This document shows, piece by piece, positions 54,935 through 62,851 of a stretch of DNA of 64,000 nucleotides. Source of the stretch: Bosea sp. 29B (GTDB lineage Bacteria; Pseudomonadota; Alphaproteobacteria; Rhizobiales; Beijerinckiaceae); contig NZ_LR733817.1 in NCBI RefSeq assembly GCF_902506165.1, forward strand, positions 4,360,111-4,424,110, given 5' to 3'. Within the stretch, counting starts at the first letter, position 1. Every line of letters starts with the position of its first letter. Below the pieces are notes generated by a model, which saw nothing but the letters and a program-made list of their open reading frames with translations, had not been told where the DNA came from and ran no database searches. The position numbers and the translations under genes were made by a program.

Positions 54935-55237
54935 TCAGCCGCAGTCCGTCAGGAAGCGGCGTGCGACATGGCCCTCGCTAAAGCCCTCATAGCCCTTCGC
55001 CAGCCTGGTATCGCCGGGCCAATGCCTGACCTTGCTCCAGCCACCGCGGCCGCCTTCGACGATCTGGACCTCGTCGCCGGCCCTCATGCGCAGGATCAGC
55101 CGGCTTTTCGCGTCCGGCGCGGCGCGCAGGGCGACGAAGCCGTCGGCCGTCTCCGGGACGAGGCAGAACAGCGAGGCGCTGGCGTCGCCGGCATGGAGCA
55201 GAAGGCCGGACAGGGCGAGCAGGGCCGGGCGGATCAT
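54935..55237 (-). CDS. Exported SH3-domain protein
   Basis: 100 residues. Residues 1-21 are a signal peptide (MIRPALLALSGLLLHAGDAS). The mature domain is SH3-like: GFVALRAAPDAKSRLILRM, RAGDEVQIVEGGRGGWSKV and KGYEGFSEGHVARRFLTDC, the bacterial SH3_3 pattern that often binds cell-wall peptides. Two cysteines (LFC and TDC) near the ends may be joined. ATG at 55237. The open frame further upstream has no coding character. Confidence 0.8.
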   Translation of the reverse strand: MIRPALLALSGLLLHAGDASASLFCLVPETADGFVALRAAPDAKSRLILRMRAGDEVQIVEGGRGGWSKVRHWPGDTRLAKGYEGFSEGHVARRFLTDCG

Positions 55238-55795
55238 CGCGTTTCCCCTGGTTTGAGACGCCTCAGCATGCCGCAAGACACCGGGCAAGATACCGAGACT
55301 ATCGCGGCGCGGTGGCACCTGTGCCGCTCTCGCGCGTTGTCTCTGCGACGCCGCGTTGCGGCACGGAGGCGAAAGCGATGATGTTCCAGTTGTTCGAGGC
55401 GATCGCTGACAGGGTTCGCGACCAAGCTGCCGACTATGCCAGCGCGCAGGCGCGGATCGTCGCGCGGACCGTGATGCAGGCCGCAAGTCCATTGGGATTT
55501 GCGTTGGTCGGCGTTGCGGCATCGCCCCTGCCGGTGGCAGTTGGCGAGCCCAAGGCGCGTCCACTGCAGTCCCGAAGCGAGCAGCGCGTCCGGCGCAGCC
55601 CACAGGCCAAGGCTGGGCGCTCTCCGCGCCGGCGGCCTGTTCTGAACGTGGCTTGACGCTGGCGCGATCCGCTCGGAAAGTCCCGAGCATGTTTGGCCGG
55701 CTGACGAGTGGATTGGCCACAATGCGAAGCTCATCTTCGCCGGAGGAGCAGTCGAGCAGGCCGCAGCGGCAGTCCTGGGCCGGATTGGACACGGC
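55238..55795. other. Region without a well-supported gene
   Basis: 558 nt between the SH3-protein gene and the small membrane protein gene. One plus-strand frame (55378-55656) has a good ribosome site but poor coding character in its second half. Bases 55670-55795 are open in the frame of the next gene. It looks like decayed coding sequence. Confidence 0.5.
55378..55656 (+). CDS. Doubtful short gene, 92 residues
   Basis: GGAGG lies 8 nt before ATG 55378. The first 40 residues (MMFQLFEAIADRVRDQAADY, then an Ala-rich helix) look like a real amphipathic start. The rest is Arg/Pro/Ser-rich, as in frames read out of register. It may be a gene with a frameshift or a chance frame. No family recognised. 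Confidence 0.28.
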   Translation: MMFQLFEAIADRVRDQAADYASAQARIVARTVMQAASPLGFALVGVAASPLPVAVGEPKARPLQSRSEQRVRRSPQAKAGRSPRRRPVLNVA

Positions 55796-55999
55796 ATGAC
55801 CAACATTCTCCTCGTCGTCGCGGCGATTGCGACGCTGGCAGCGTCGATCTGGCTCGCGCTGGAGGGCAGCGCGGTGATGGCCTTGCCGCTGGTGGTCGTT
55901 TTCGCCGGGCTCGTGCGCACCCTGGTCCGTCGTGCGGGACGCAGGGGCATCACGCCGGCCGAGATCGCACCGCCGCCGCATGACGACAGGCAGCTGTGA
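55796..55999 (+). CDS. Small hydrophobic protein, 67 residues
   Basis: Two closely spaced hydrophobic stretches (NILLVVAAIATLAASIWLAL and AVMALPLVVVFAGLV) followed by a basic segment (RTLVRRAGRRG) and a polar tail. The frame is open about 40 codons upstream of the ATG with plausible sequence (DEWIGHNAKLIFAGGAVEQ), so a longer protein with a non-ATG start is possible. The ribosome site is weak. It lies 68 nt before tRNA-Pro. Confidence 0.42.
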   Translation: MTNILLVVAAIATLAASIWLALEGSAVMALPLVVVFAGLVRTLVRRAGRRGITPAEIAPPPHDDRQL

Positions 56000-56067
56000 A
56001 TCCAGCGTTCGGATCCGGCAATTGCCGCGTTGCATCGCGGCGTCGTGCGCTCTATAAGCCGACCCGT

Positions 56068-56145
56068 CGGAGCGTAGCGCAGCCCGGTTAGCGCACTTGT
56101 CTGGGGGACAAGGGGTCGGAGGTTCGAATCCTCTCGCTCCGACCA
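56068..56145 (+). tRNA. tRNA-Pro (anticodon GGG)
   Basis: Acceptor stem CGGAGCG / CGCTCCG, D-arm GCGCAGCCCGGTTAGCGC, anticodon stem CTTGT / ACAAG around CTGGGGG (anticodon GGG), T-arm GGAGG-TTCGAAT-CCTCT and an encoded 3' CCA. 78 nt including CCA. Confidence 0.95.
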
Positions 56146-56268
56146 TTTTCTTCTTTGATCTGAGTTTTACGAGAGGCGGCCTTGCCGCCCGCATTGGCGC
56201 GTCCTGAACGAAACCGGCTCAGGCACCGCCAACTGGCGGACATCTCCGCCAGCCAGCCGCGCGCTCCC

Positions 56269-56409
56269 ATGCTGTTCCTTCCAGTGAGAATCATCGTCGC
56301 CTTGTCGCTCCTCGCTTTCGCGCTTTCCGCTTGCGCGCGGGAGCGGGCAGGCCCGGCGACATGCCAGATCCACAAGACCGGGAATGGCGATTTGACCGAG
56401 TGCGATTGA
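56269..56409 (+). CDS. Small lipoprotein, 46 residues
   Basis: Starts MLFLPVRIIVALSLLAFALSAC, a signal peptide with lipobox LSAC, followed by 24 residues with two more cysteines (ATCQ and TECD). A GTG 15 nt downstream is an alternative start. The open frame upstream of the ATG is Arg/Pro-rich and looks non-coding. It lies 123 nt after tRNA-Pro. The lipobox end FALSAC is shared with the 36-residue lipoprotein at 6152-6262, the rest is not. Confidence 0.58.
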   Translation: MLFLPVRIIVALSLLAFALSACARERAGPATCQIHKTGNGDLTECD

Positions 56410-56553
56410 AGGCCGGCGGCCTCAGTCTGGCGTTGTCCCGTTTCGGAGCGCTCGGCTCCTTTGCTTGTTAACCTTTCCTTAAGGCTTCGATTGCGCGGCC
56501 TCCGCGGCAGGCGCAGGGTCGGCGCCTCACAGCAGGAAATGGGACATATCGTC

Positions 56554-57366
56554 ATGTCGATGGCGTTGAGCGATCGTCGGCCGCTGCGGCCGCAGGAGGT
56601 CGCTGCGGCGGGCAGGGGCTCGCTGGAGAGCTTCTTTGCCGGGCTCCAGCCCGACTGGCACTCCAACTGGGCCTGGGACCACTATGAGGCGACGATCCTG
56701 GCGCTGATGCACCAGTTCGGCCTGACGCGACTCTGCGAGATCGGTGGCGGCCGTGATCCGCTCTTCTCGGCCGAGGACGCGCGCCGTCATGGGCTCGACC
56801 TCATTGTCAACGACATCGATGCGGGGGAGCTCGCGCTGACGCCCAAAGGGCTGCGCACTGCCCGTTTCGATATCGCCGGCGACCTGTCCGAGCCGGATGT
56901 CGCCCGCGGCGGCTACGACATGATGATCTCGCGCATGGTGTTCGAGCATGTCCATGACGTCGAGCGCGCCTGGGCCAACATCCATGCCTTGCTGGCGCCG
57001 GGCGGTATCGGGCTCGCCTTCATGCCGACGCTCTGGGCGCCGGTCTTCGCGCTCAATCACATCCTGCCGAAGGCGGCTTCGCGCGCCATCATGCATGCGC
57101 TTTTCCCGGCGCGGCGGCAGGACGGCGACGACCCGGTCTTCCCGGCCTTCTACGACCAGTGCCGCGGCAGCCGCGCGACGTTGGCACCGATGCTTCAGCG
57201 CGCCGGTTTCCGAGATGTCCACGTCCAGCCCTTCTGGGGCAGCGGCTATTTCGAGCGGATGCCGGGTCTGCGTACCCTCGATGCAGCCTTCAACCAGCTC
57301 GCCGCCAAGGTCGATTGGCGCCTGGTGACGACCTATGCCTATGTGGTGGTGCGCAAGGAACGCTGA
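56554..57366 (+). CDS. Class I SAM-dependent methyltransferase, probable surface-polysaccharide locus member
   Basis: 270 residues. LTRLCEIGGGRDPLFSAEDA is the SAM motif, DLIVNDIDAGELAL the acidic loop, GGYDMMISRMVFEHVHDVER and LLAPGGIGLAFMPTLWAPVF later motifs. The start at 56554 (MSMALSDRRPLRP) is chosen; ATG 56539 is possible. Its 3' end overlaps the convergent acyltransferase gene by 28 nt. Beside polysaccharide genes it may methylate a sugar or a lipid-linked precursor, by context only. Confidence 0.8.
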   Translation: MSMALSDRRPLRPQEVAAAGRGSLESFFAGLQPDWHSNWAWDHYEATILALMHQFGLTRLCEIGGGRDPLFSAEDARRHGLDLIVNDIDAGELALTPKGLRTARFDIAGDLSEPDVARGGYDMMISRMVFEHVHDVERAWANIHALLAPGGIGLAFMPTLWAPVFALNHILPKAASRAIMHALFPARRQDGDDPVFPAFYDQCRGSRATLAPMLQRAGFRDVHVQPFWGSGYFERMPGLRTLDAAFNQLAAKVDWRLVTTYAYVVVRKER

Positions 57367-58481
57367 TCCGCCAGGGGCGAGGGCACTTCGCGCTCGCCGG
57401 CTCCGTCCCGCCGCCGGCCGCGCATGGCGCGCAGCAAAGGCTGCTCCGCATAGCGATAGAGCAGCAGCGCGGTGAGGCAGGAGGCGGCCGTCGCGACCAC
57501 GACATAGGCGGTGAGCGGAAGCGCGCCGCCGACGATCTGCGTCCAGAGATTGCGCAGCGGGCGCAGTACGAACGGGTGCACCAGATAGAGGCTGTAGGAG
57601 GCGTTGCCGAGCAACACCGCTAGGCCGAGCAGGCGCGACGGTGCTCCGCGCTCCGTGCTGGCACCCCGATACAGCGCCGCGGCACAGACGATCATCAGGG
57701 CAGGCACGCCCCAGCGCAGCGCGTCCGGCAACTGCAGATCCGCCAAAGTCGACCATTGCACCAGGCCCGCCATGCCGGCGCAGGCCAATATGAGCGCCAC
57801 CGGTGCGCCGAGCCGCAGGCCGCCGAGATAGGCGAGCGCCAGCAGGCAGCCGAAGGCGAATTCGAGGATGATCGACTGGGTCCAGAAGGCGAGTTGGACC
57901 TGCGTCGGCTCGAGCGCGAGACCGATCCCGGCGAGCACAGCAAGGATCGCCGTCAGCACCAGCACAGCCCAGCGCATCGGCAAAGCGAGGGTGCAGGCGA
58001 ACAGCACGTAGAAGAACATTTCGAGGTTCAGCGTCCAGCCCAGCGCCATGACCGGGCGGATCTCGCCTGGTGCCCGCAGGGACGGGATGAAGAGATAGGA
58101 GGCCAGCACGTGCCGCCAATCGTCGATCGGCACGTTCAGCAGCCGCGGCGCGACGAGGGCGCCGAGCAGCAACGCCGTCGTCAGCAGCCAGTAGAGCGGC
58201 ACGATGCGCACGAAGCGCCGCCAGAGGAAGCTGCGCCATCCGCCGGGACGCTGGAACAGCTGCGTCGAGCTGTAGACCATGATGAAGCCGGAGATGACGA
58301 AGAAGATGTCGACGCCGGTGCTCCAGCGCAGCAGGGAGCCGTCGAGCGGCGCACGCCCGAGGGCGCTGCCCATCGCCTGCGTCTCATGGATGGCATGGCC
58401 GATCACGACGAGCAGCGCCGCAAGGCCGCGCAGGACCTGGATGGCCTGGTTCTGCCGGGCTTCCTCTGCTTTGCCGGTCAT
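57339..58481 (-). CDS. Acyltransferase family 3 membrane protein (O-acetyltransferase)
   Basis: 380 residues, about ten helices. The family signature IQVLRGLAALLVVIGHAIHE carries the catalytic His; VDIFFVISGFIMVYSSTQLF and FLWRRFVRIVPLYWLLTTAL follow. Such proteins (OafA, ExoZ type) add acetyl or other acyl groups to surface sugars at the inner membrane. It overlaps the ligase gene by 4 nt (ATGA) and is third in the operon behind WcaJ-like transferase and ligase/polymerase. Confidence 0.92.
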   Translation of the reverse strand: MTGKAEEARQNQAIQVLRGLAALLVVIGHAIHETQAMGSALGRAPLDGSLLRWSTGVDIFFVISGFIMVYSSTQLFQRPGGWRSFLWRRFVRIVPLYWLLTTALLLGALVAPRLLNVPIDDWRHVLASYLFIPSLRAPGEIRPVMALGWTLNLEMFFYVLFACTLALPMRWAVLVLTAILAVLAGIGLALEPTQVQLAFWTQSIILEFAFGCLLALAYLGGLRLGAPVALILACAGMAGLVQWSTLADLQLPDALRWGVPALMIVCAAALYRGASTERGAPSRLLGLAVLLGNASYSLYLVHPFVLRPLRNLWTQIVGGALPLTAYVVVATAASCLTALLLYRYAEQPLLRAMRGRRRDGAGEREVPSPLADQRSLRTTT

Positions 58482-59710
58482 GGCGGGGGCACATCGGCCG
58501 GGCGGCGCGCAATGGCGGCCAGGCCCCAGATCAGCCCGAGCATCAGGTAGAAGTGGCGCCAATGGTCGGTGTCGATCTGGAAGCCCTGCAGGATCGTGAC
58601 GAAGAGCACCGACCAGAGCGCGATCGCCTGGTGCTGCAGCGGGCCGCGCCGGAACACCAGCCACCAGCCGGCCCAGCAGGTCGCCACGGTCAGCGCCAGC
58701 CAGCAGAATCCGCCGAGCCAGCCATAGGAGGCGAAGGCGTTGATGTAGACGTTGTGCGGATCCTGCTGGAGGAACAGCCAGCGGAAGCGCAGCGGGCCGA
58801 AGCCGTTGGGCTCGGAGAGCAGCATCGGAATCGAGCGCAGCTGCGCGCCGAAGCGGCCGGTGACGCCGAGATCGTAGCTCTGGTCGAGGCTGGCCCGGAC
58901 CTCGAACATCTCGCGGATGACGTCGAAGGAGAGGGCGATCGCCAGGGTGATGCCGGCGAGCAGCAGGCTGGTCAGGGCCAGCGCGACGATCCGCGCCCGC
59001 AATCGGGCCGTGCCCGCCGTCAGGAAGGTCAGGCCCGCCATCAGCAGCACCGCAGCCGCGAGATTGCCCCAGGCGCCGCGCGAGAAGGTCAGGAACAGCG
59101 CCGCGAGCGGCACGCTGATGAGAGCGAGGCCGCCGACGAGCCCGCGCCGTCCCACCAGGATGTCCTGCAGCACGAAGGCGATCGGCAGCACCAGGAATGG
59201 GCCGAGCACGTTCGGGTCCTTGAACGTGCCGGTCGCGCGGCCCCAGAGCGTGAAATGGTCGCCGAGGCCGGCGATGTCGAAATAACCGACGAGCGCGAGC
59301 AGGCCGGTGCACCAGGTCGCGAACAGATAGCCGCGCTTCAGCGCCTCGAGCCGGGCCTGCGTGTCGTCAGCCATGACGGCCGCCAGCACGATCGCCGTGA
59401 CCATCAGGTAGAAGGAGACGGCGATGAAGCGCACCGCATCGGGATCGTGCATCCAGGGGATCAGCGAGACGGCGCCGCCGAGATTGAAGCCGAGCAGCAG
59501 CAGAATCAGCGGCAGCAGCGCCCGCGACAGGCGGATGCCGGTGAGCCCGAACACTGCCAGGACCAGCAGGAAGGCGATCTCATAGGGCGAGGGCTCGATG
59601 ATCGCGACCCAGCTGGAGGCGGTCAGCAGCCAGAGAGCGCCGCGCTGCAGGGCGGCGTGGGAAATCCGGAGGCGGCGGCCGAGCCCCGGGCTGTGCGCCA
59701 GCGAGCTCAA
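58478..59710 (-). CDS. O-antigen ligase/polymerase (Wzy/WaaL family)
   Basis: 410 residues with about twelve helices and one larger periplasmic loop (SFDVIREMFEVRASLDQSYD, then TGRFGAQLRSIPMLL). The Wzy_C signature includes LGPFLVLPIAFVLQDIL, LTFSRGAWGNLAAAVLLM and PHNVYINAFASYGWLGG. It starts at a TTG (59710) sharing four bases with the end of the preceding gene. It either polymerises repeat units or ligates them to a carrier; with a WcaJ-type initiator next door polymerisation of an exopolysaccharide is more likely. Confidence 0.88.
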   Translation of the reverse strand: MSSLAHSPGLGRRLRISHAALQRGALWLLTASSWVAIIEPSPYEIAFLLVLAVFGLTGIRLSRALLPLILLLLGFNLGGAVSLIPWMHDPDAVRFIAVSFYLMVTAIVLAAVMADDTQARLEALKRGYLFATWCTGLLALVGYFDIAGLGDHFTLWGRATGTFKDPNVLGPFLVLPIAFVLQDILVGRRGLVGGLALISVPLAALFLTFSRGAWGNLAAAVLLMAGLTFLTAGTARLRARIVALALTSLLLAGITLAIALSFDVIREMFEVRASLDQSYDLGVTGRFGAQLRSIPMLLSEPNGFGPLRFRWLFLQQDPHNVYINAFASYGWLGGFCWLALTVATCWAGWWLVFRRGPLQHQAIALWSVLFVTILQGFQIDTDHWRHFYLMLGLIWGLAAIARRPADVPPP

Positions 59711-61302
59711 TAGGCGTTCTCGTTCTTGGTCATCAGCGAGAACGGCGTCTTGATCAGGATGTAGAGGTCGAGCAGCACCGACCAGTTCTCGATGTAATAG
59801 AGGTCATGCTCGACGCGGCGCTGGATCTTGTCCTCGGTGTCGGTCTCGCCGCGCCAGCCATGGACCTGCGCCCAGCCGGTGATGCCGGGCTTGACCTTGT
59901 GGCGGGCAAAATAGCCGTCGACGACCTGCTCATAGGCGCGGTTCGAGGCGGTGGCGTGGATGGCGTGCGGGCGCGGGCCGACCAGCGAGAGATTGCCCTT
60001 GAACACGACGTTGAGCAGCTGCGGCAGCTCGTCGATCGAGGTCTTACGGATGAAGCGGCCGACGCGGGTGACGCGGGGGTCGTCCTTGGTGACCTGCTTG
60101 GCGGCGGCGAAGTCGCTCATCTCGTGATAGAGCGAGCGGAACTTCAGCACCTCGATCATCTCGTTGTTGAAGCCATAGCGCTTCTGGCGGAACAGGATCG
60201 GGCCCTTCGAGCCGAGCTTCACCGCGATCGCGGTCGCGATCATCAGCGGCGAAAGGGCGATCAGGGCCAATGTGCCGACGACCTTGTCGAACACCCACTT
60301 GACGACGATGTCCCAATCGGCGATCGGCCGGTCGAACACATCGAGCACCGGGACCGCGCCGATATAGGAATAGGAGCGCGGCCGGAAGCGCAGCTTCGAC
60401 ATATGGGCCGAGAGCCGGATATCGATCGGCAGCACCCAGAGCTTGCGCAGCATGGCGAGCAGCCGCGCCTCGGCCGAGATCGGCAGGGTGAAGATGACGA
60501 GGTCGAGCTTGGTGCGGCGCGCGAACTCGACGAGATCGTCAATCGTGCCGAGCTTGGGGTAGCCGGCAACAAGATCGGGCGAGCGGTCGTCATTGCGGTC
60601 GTCGAAGACGCCGCAGACGCGCAGCCCGGTGTCGCGCTGGGCCTCCAGCGCCTTGATCAGCTCCTCGCCGGCGGGGCCGCCGCCGACGATCGCCGTGCGA
60701 CGCTCGAGCCGGCCCATCCGGGTGAGCCGCAGGACGATCAGCGAGGCTGTCAGCCGCTCGGCCAGGAGTAACGCGAGGCCGACCGCATAGAAGGCGGCGA
60801 GCCAGACGCGCGAGACCTGGTCGCCGACCTTGAGGAAGAAGAAGCCGGCCAGCGCCAGCAGGAACAGGATCGTCCAGCCGGCCGCGACCCGCACCGCGAT
60901 GCTGATGAAATTGCGCAGCGCGCTGACATGGTAGAGATGCAGCGCCTGGAAGACGGCGAGCGCGCCGATCGCCACCAGCGGCACCGTGACCTGGTAGGGC
61001 AGGGCGTAGTCGACCTTGCCGGCGACGTAGAAGGCGAAGACCAGGCCGCCGACGCCGAGGATCACCAGCATGTCGGCGAGGCGCACCAGCCCCTCGATCA
61101 GCACCGGCGACAGCGTCTGCTTGACCGGCATCGCGGCGATGCGTTCGGCCAGCGGGTGGAAGGTCCGCGTGCCCTCCGATGCTCCGCCTGCAGATGCGGG
61201 GCCGGTAGAATCCGCCTTAATCAGGTCGCGAACGTCGAAAGCGCCCATCTCGTCCAGTCCTCGCGCAGGGTATGCGGGCTCGCCCGCCGCGCTGAAAGCC
61301 AT
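59707..61302 (-). CDS. Undecaprenyl-phosphate glucose phosphotransferase (WcaJ/PssY family)
   Basis: 531 residues. Four N-terminal helices (about 68-190), a Rossmann-like CoA-binding-like domain ([20 protein letters not shown]) and a C-terminal bacterial sugar transferase domain: [61 protein letters not shown] [20 protein letters not shown] and [10 protein letters not shown]. It starts exopolysaccharide repeat units by placing glucose-1-P on undecaprenyl phosphate. Start 61302 is kept; ATG 61248 with GAGGA upstream is an alternative. Confidence 0.93.
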   Translation of the reverse strand: MAFSAAGEPAYPARGLDEMGAFDVRDLIKADSTGPASAGGASEGTRTFHPLAERIAAMPVKQTLSPVLIEGLVRLADMLVILGVGGLVFAFYVAGKVDYALPYQVTVPLVAIGALAVFQALHLYHVSALRNFISIAVRVAAGWTILFLLALAGFFFLKVGDQVSRVWLAAFYAVGLALLLAERLTASLIVLRLTRMGRLERRTAIVGGGPAGEELIKALEAQRDTGLRVCGVFDDRNDDRSPDLVAGYPKLGTIDDLVEFARRTKLDLVIFTLPISAEARLLAMLRKLWVLPIDIRLSAHMSKLRFRPRSYSYIGAVPVLDVFDRPIADWDIVVKWVFDKVVGTLALIALSPLMIATAIAVKLGSKGPILFRQKRYGFNNEMIEVLKFRSLYHEMSDFAAAKQVTKDDPRVTRVGRFIRKTSIDELPQLLNVVFKGNLSLVGPRPHAIHATASNRAYEQVVDGYFARHKVKPGITGWAQVHGWRGETDTEDKIQRRVEHDLYYIENWSVLLDLYILIKTPFSLMTKNENAY

Positions 61303-61763
61303 CGTGACCTAGCGCAAATTGCTCTCGGAAGACTTAATCGGACTCTGCGGAAGCGATCGGGATTTGAAGTGGTTTCGGCGCAATGCGAGCGGCCGAAGCC
61401 GCATCGCGGAAGCATCTTTTTTTGACCTATGGAAAGGTTGATTTTCGCTCGGGCCTTCAAGGTATTAGCTGATGCTTTCGAAGCGAAGAAAATAGTGTTG
61501 AAGGCGTTGAAAATCGCGGTTGAGTTGACAAAAAGCATAGATTCAGGCATTTAAGGCCGCGATGAGTGTCTGAGAAGCACATATTTCATTGACCTTGCCC
61601 ACGGGTATTTCCGGTGATTTGGGTGTGGCGATGTGCTGGCCTTCGGCGAAAGCCTGAGCGCTCCCATCATCTCGAACATCGTCTTTTGAACGCTAACGAT
61701 GCGCACCCCGCAGACGCCGCACCCGCGCCGCCTGCGCCCTGGGCCAGCGCCCCTGTGTGACTT
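61303..61763. promoter_or_regulatory. Divergent intergenic region, EPS operon and SMR pair
   Basis: 461 nt, no gene supported, AT-rich in the middle (about 61410-61550). It must hold the exopolysaccharide promoter (leftwards) and the SMR promoter (rightwards). On the plus strand a stem GCGAGCGGC / GCCGC-a-TCGC (61385-61407) is followed after 9 nt by seven T (61417-61423), so a short terminated transcript is conceivable. No riboswitch class is recognised in front of the SMR genes. Confidence 0.45.
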
Positions 61764-62132
61764 ATGTCTTTTCATTGGTTGATCCTGCTCGCGGCCATTG
61801 CCGTGGAGCTGCTTGCGACGTCGGCTCTCAAGGCCTTCGTCGCCGGCCCGGTCCTCGTCGCGGTGCTGCCGCTCGTGCTGATCGGATTGTCCTTCGCCCT
61901 GCTCAGCGTTGCCTTGCGGGTCATTCCCATGGCCGTCGCCTATGCGGTCTGGGAAGGTCTCGGCATCGTCGGTATCGCCCTGATCGGCCATGCCTTCTTC
62001 GCCGAGCATCTGACGGTGCCGCGCATCCTGGCGCTGGCCCTGATCATCGGCGGCATCGTGCTGCTCGAACGCGGCGTCGGTCATGACGCCGACCATGTGG
62101 CCCCAGAGGAGGATGAGCGGAGGCTGGTGTGA
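61764..62132 (+). CDS. SMR-family transporter subunit (paired type, first gene)
   Basis: 122 residues, four helices, with the membrane Glu in LAAIAVELLATSALKAFVAG and the dimer motif AVAYAVWEGLGIVGIALIGH. A 15-residue acidic tail (DADHVAPEEDERRLV) extends beyond the usual 105-110 residues. The second SMR gene overlaps by 4 nt (GTGA), the arrangement of two-component pumps such as EbrAB or MdtJI. Substrate unknown, maybe cationic drugs or polyamines. Confidence 0.88.
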   Translation: MSFHWLILLAAIAVELLATSALKAFVAGPVLVAVLPLVLIGLSFALLSVALRVIPMAVAYAVWEGLGIVGIALIGHAFFAEHLTVPRILALALIIGGIVLLERGVGHDADHVAPEEDERRLV

Positions 62133-62467
62133 CCTTCGCTGCCTCCGCCCAGACTTTCGCGCTGGCCTGGCTCGGACTTGCCGTCATCCTCGAGGTGATC
62201 GGCACCAGCCTGCTCAAGCTCTCCGACGGGCTGAAGCGCCGGCTCGTCGGCGCCGTCGGCGTGCTCTGCGTTGTCGGCGCCTTCGCCGCCCTGGCGCAGG
62301 CGATCCGCGGCATGGATCTCTCGGTCGCCTACGCCGTCTGGGGCGGCGTCGGCCTGGTGCTGACGGCCGTGGTCGGCGCGCTCGCCTTCGGCCAGCGCAT
62401 CCGCCCGGCCGGCTGGCTCGGCATAGCGCTGGTCGTCGCCGGCGTGGTCGCGCTCAAGCTGTTCTGA
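62129..62467 (+). CDS. SMR-family transporter subunit (paired type, second gene)
   Basis: 112 residues, four helices: LAWLGLAVILEVIGTSLLKL with the Glu, and SVAYAVWGGVGLVLTAVVGA. It starts at a GTG inside the first gene's stop. In paired SMR systems the two chains have fixed opposite orientations; the positively charged loop SDGLKRRL after helix 1 would help fix one. It converges on the cytochrome gene after 15 nt. Confidence 0.88.
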   Translation: MTFAASAQTFALAWLGLAVILEVIGTSLLKLSDGLKRRLVGAVGVLCVVGAFAALAQAIRGMDLSVAYAVWGGVGLVLTAVVGALAFGQRIRPAGWLGIALVVAGVVALKLF

Positions 62468-62482
62468 CCCGAAGGCGTCGCC

Positions 62483-62851
62483 TCAGTTCAGGAACGGGTT
62501 CTTCCACCCGCCCTGCTGGGCCGGCGCCTTGGCCGGAAACACCTCGGCGAGATAGTCCAGCACCTTGCCGCGCTCCTCCGCAGGGAGGGCCGGCATGTTG
62601 TGCTTGCTGACCATCCAGTCGAGTGCTTCGCCCCATTTCTCGCGGCTCATCCCCTGCGCCGCGACCAGCTTGAAGTTGTGGCAGGCGACGCAGGCATAGA
62701 AGGCCTCGTCGCGGTTCGGCCCGGCCGGGAACATCTCCGGCGTCTCCTCGGACGGGGCAGGGGCCTGCGCCAGCGCCGCCGGCATGGCGAGCAGCAGGCC
62801 CGCGCCGAGCATGAGCCCGGCGCGGCGGATACGTGCGATCATGGCGCTCAC
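62483..62851 (-). CDS. sorB: Monohaem cytochrome c subunit of sulfite dehydrogenase (SorB-like)
   Basis: 122 residues. Signal peptide (RRAGLMLGAGLLLAMPAALA), then one haem site CVACH near residue 55 and a conserved Met region (NMPALPAEERGKVLDYLAEV). The GTG at 62851 overlaps the sorA stop (GTGA); ATG 62842 is an alternative. SorB takes electrons from SorA in the periplasm and passes them to cytochrome c oxidase. Confidence 0.83.
   Translation of the reverse strand: MSAMIARIRRAGLMLGAGLLLAMPAALAQAPAPSEETPEMFPAGPNRDEAFYACVACHNFKLVAAQGMSREKWGEALDWMVSKHNMPALPAEERGKVLDYLAEVFPAKAPAQQGGWKNPFLN

Noticed and set aside
54935..56194. 419-codon minus-strand frame joining tRNA-Pro antisense to the SH3 protein
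   Set aside because: It crosses the tRNA gene and a non-coding stretch; only the last 100 codons, from the ATG at 55237, have signal peptide and SH3 features.
58553..59713. 386-codon plus-strand frame over the O-antigen ligase gene
   Set aside because: It is the complement of a membrane protein; the product is very rich in Gln, Glu and Arg, a known shadow effect of Leu/Ala codons.
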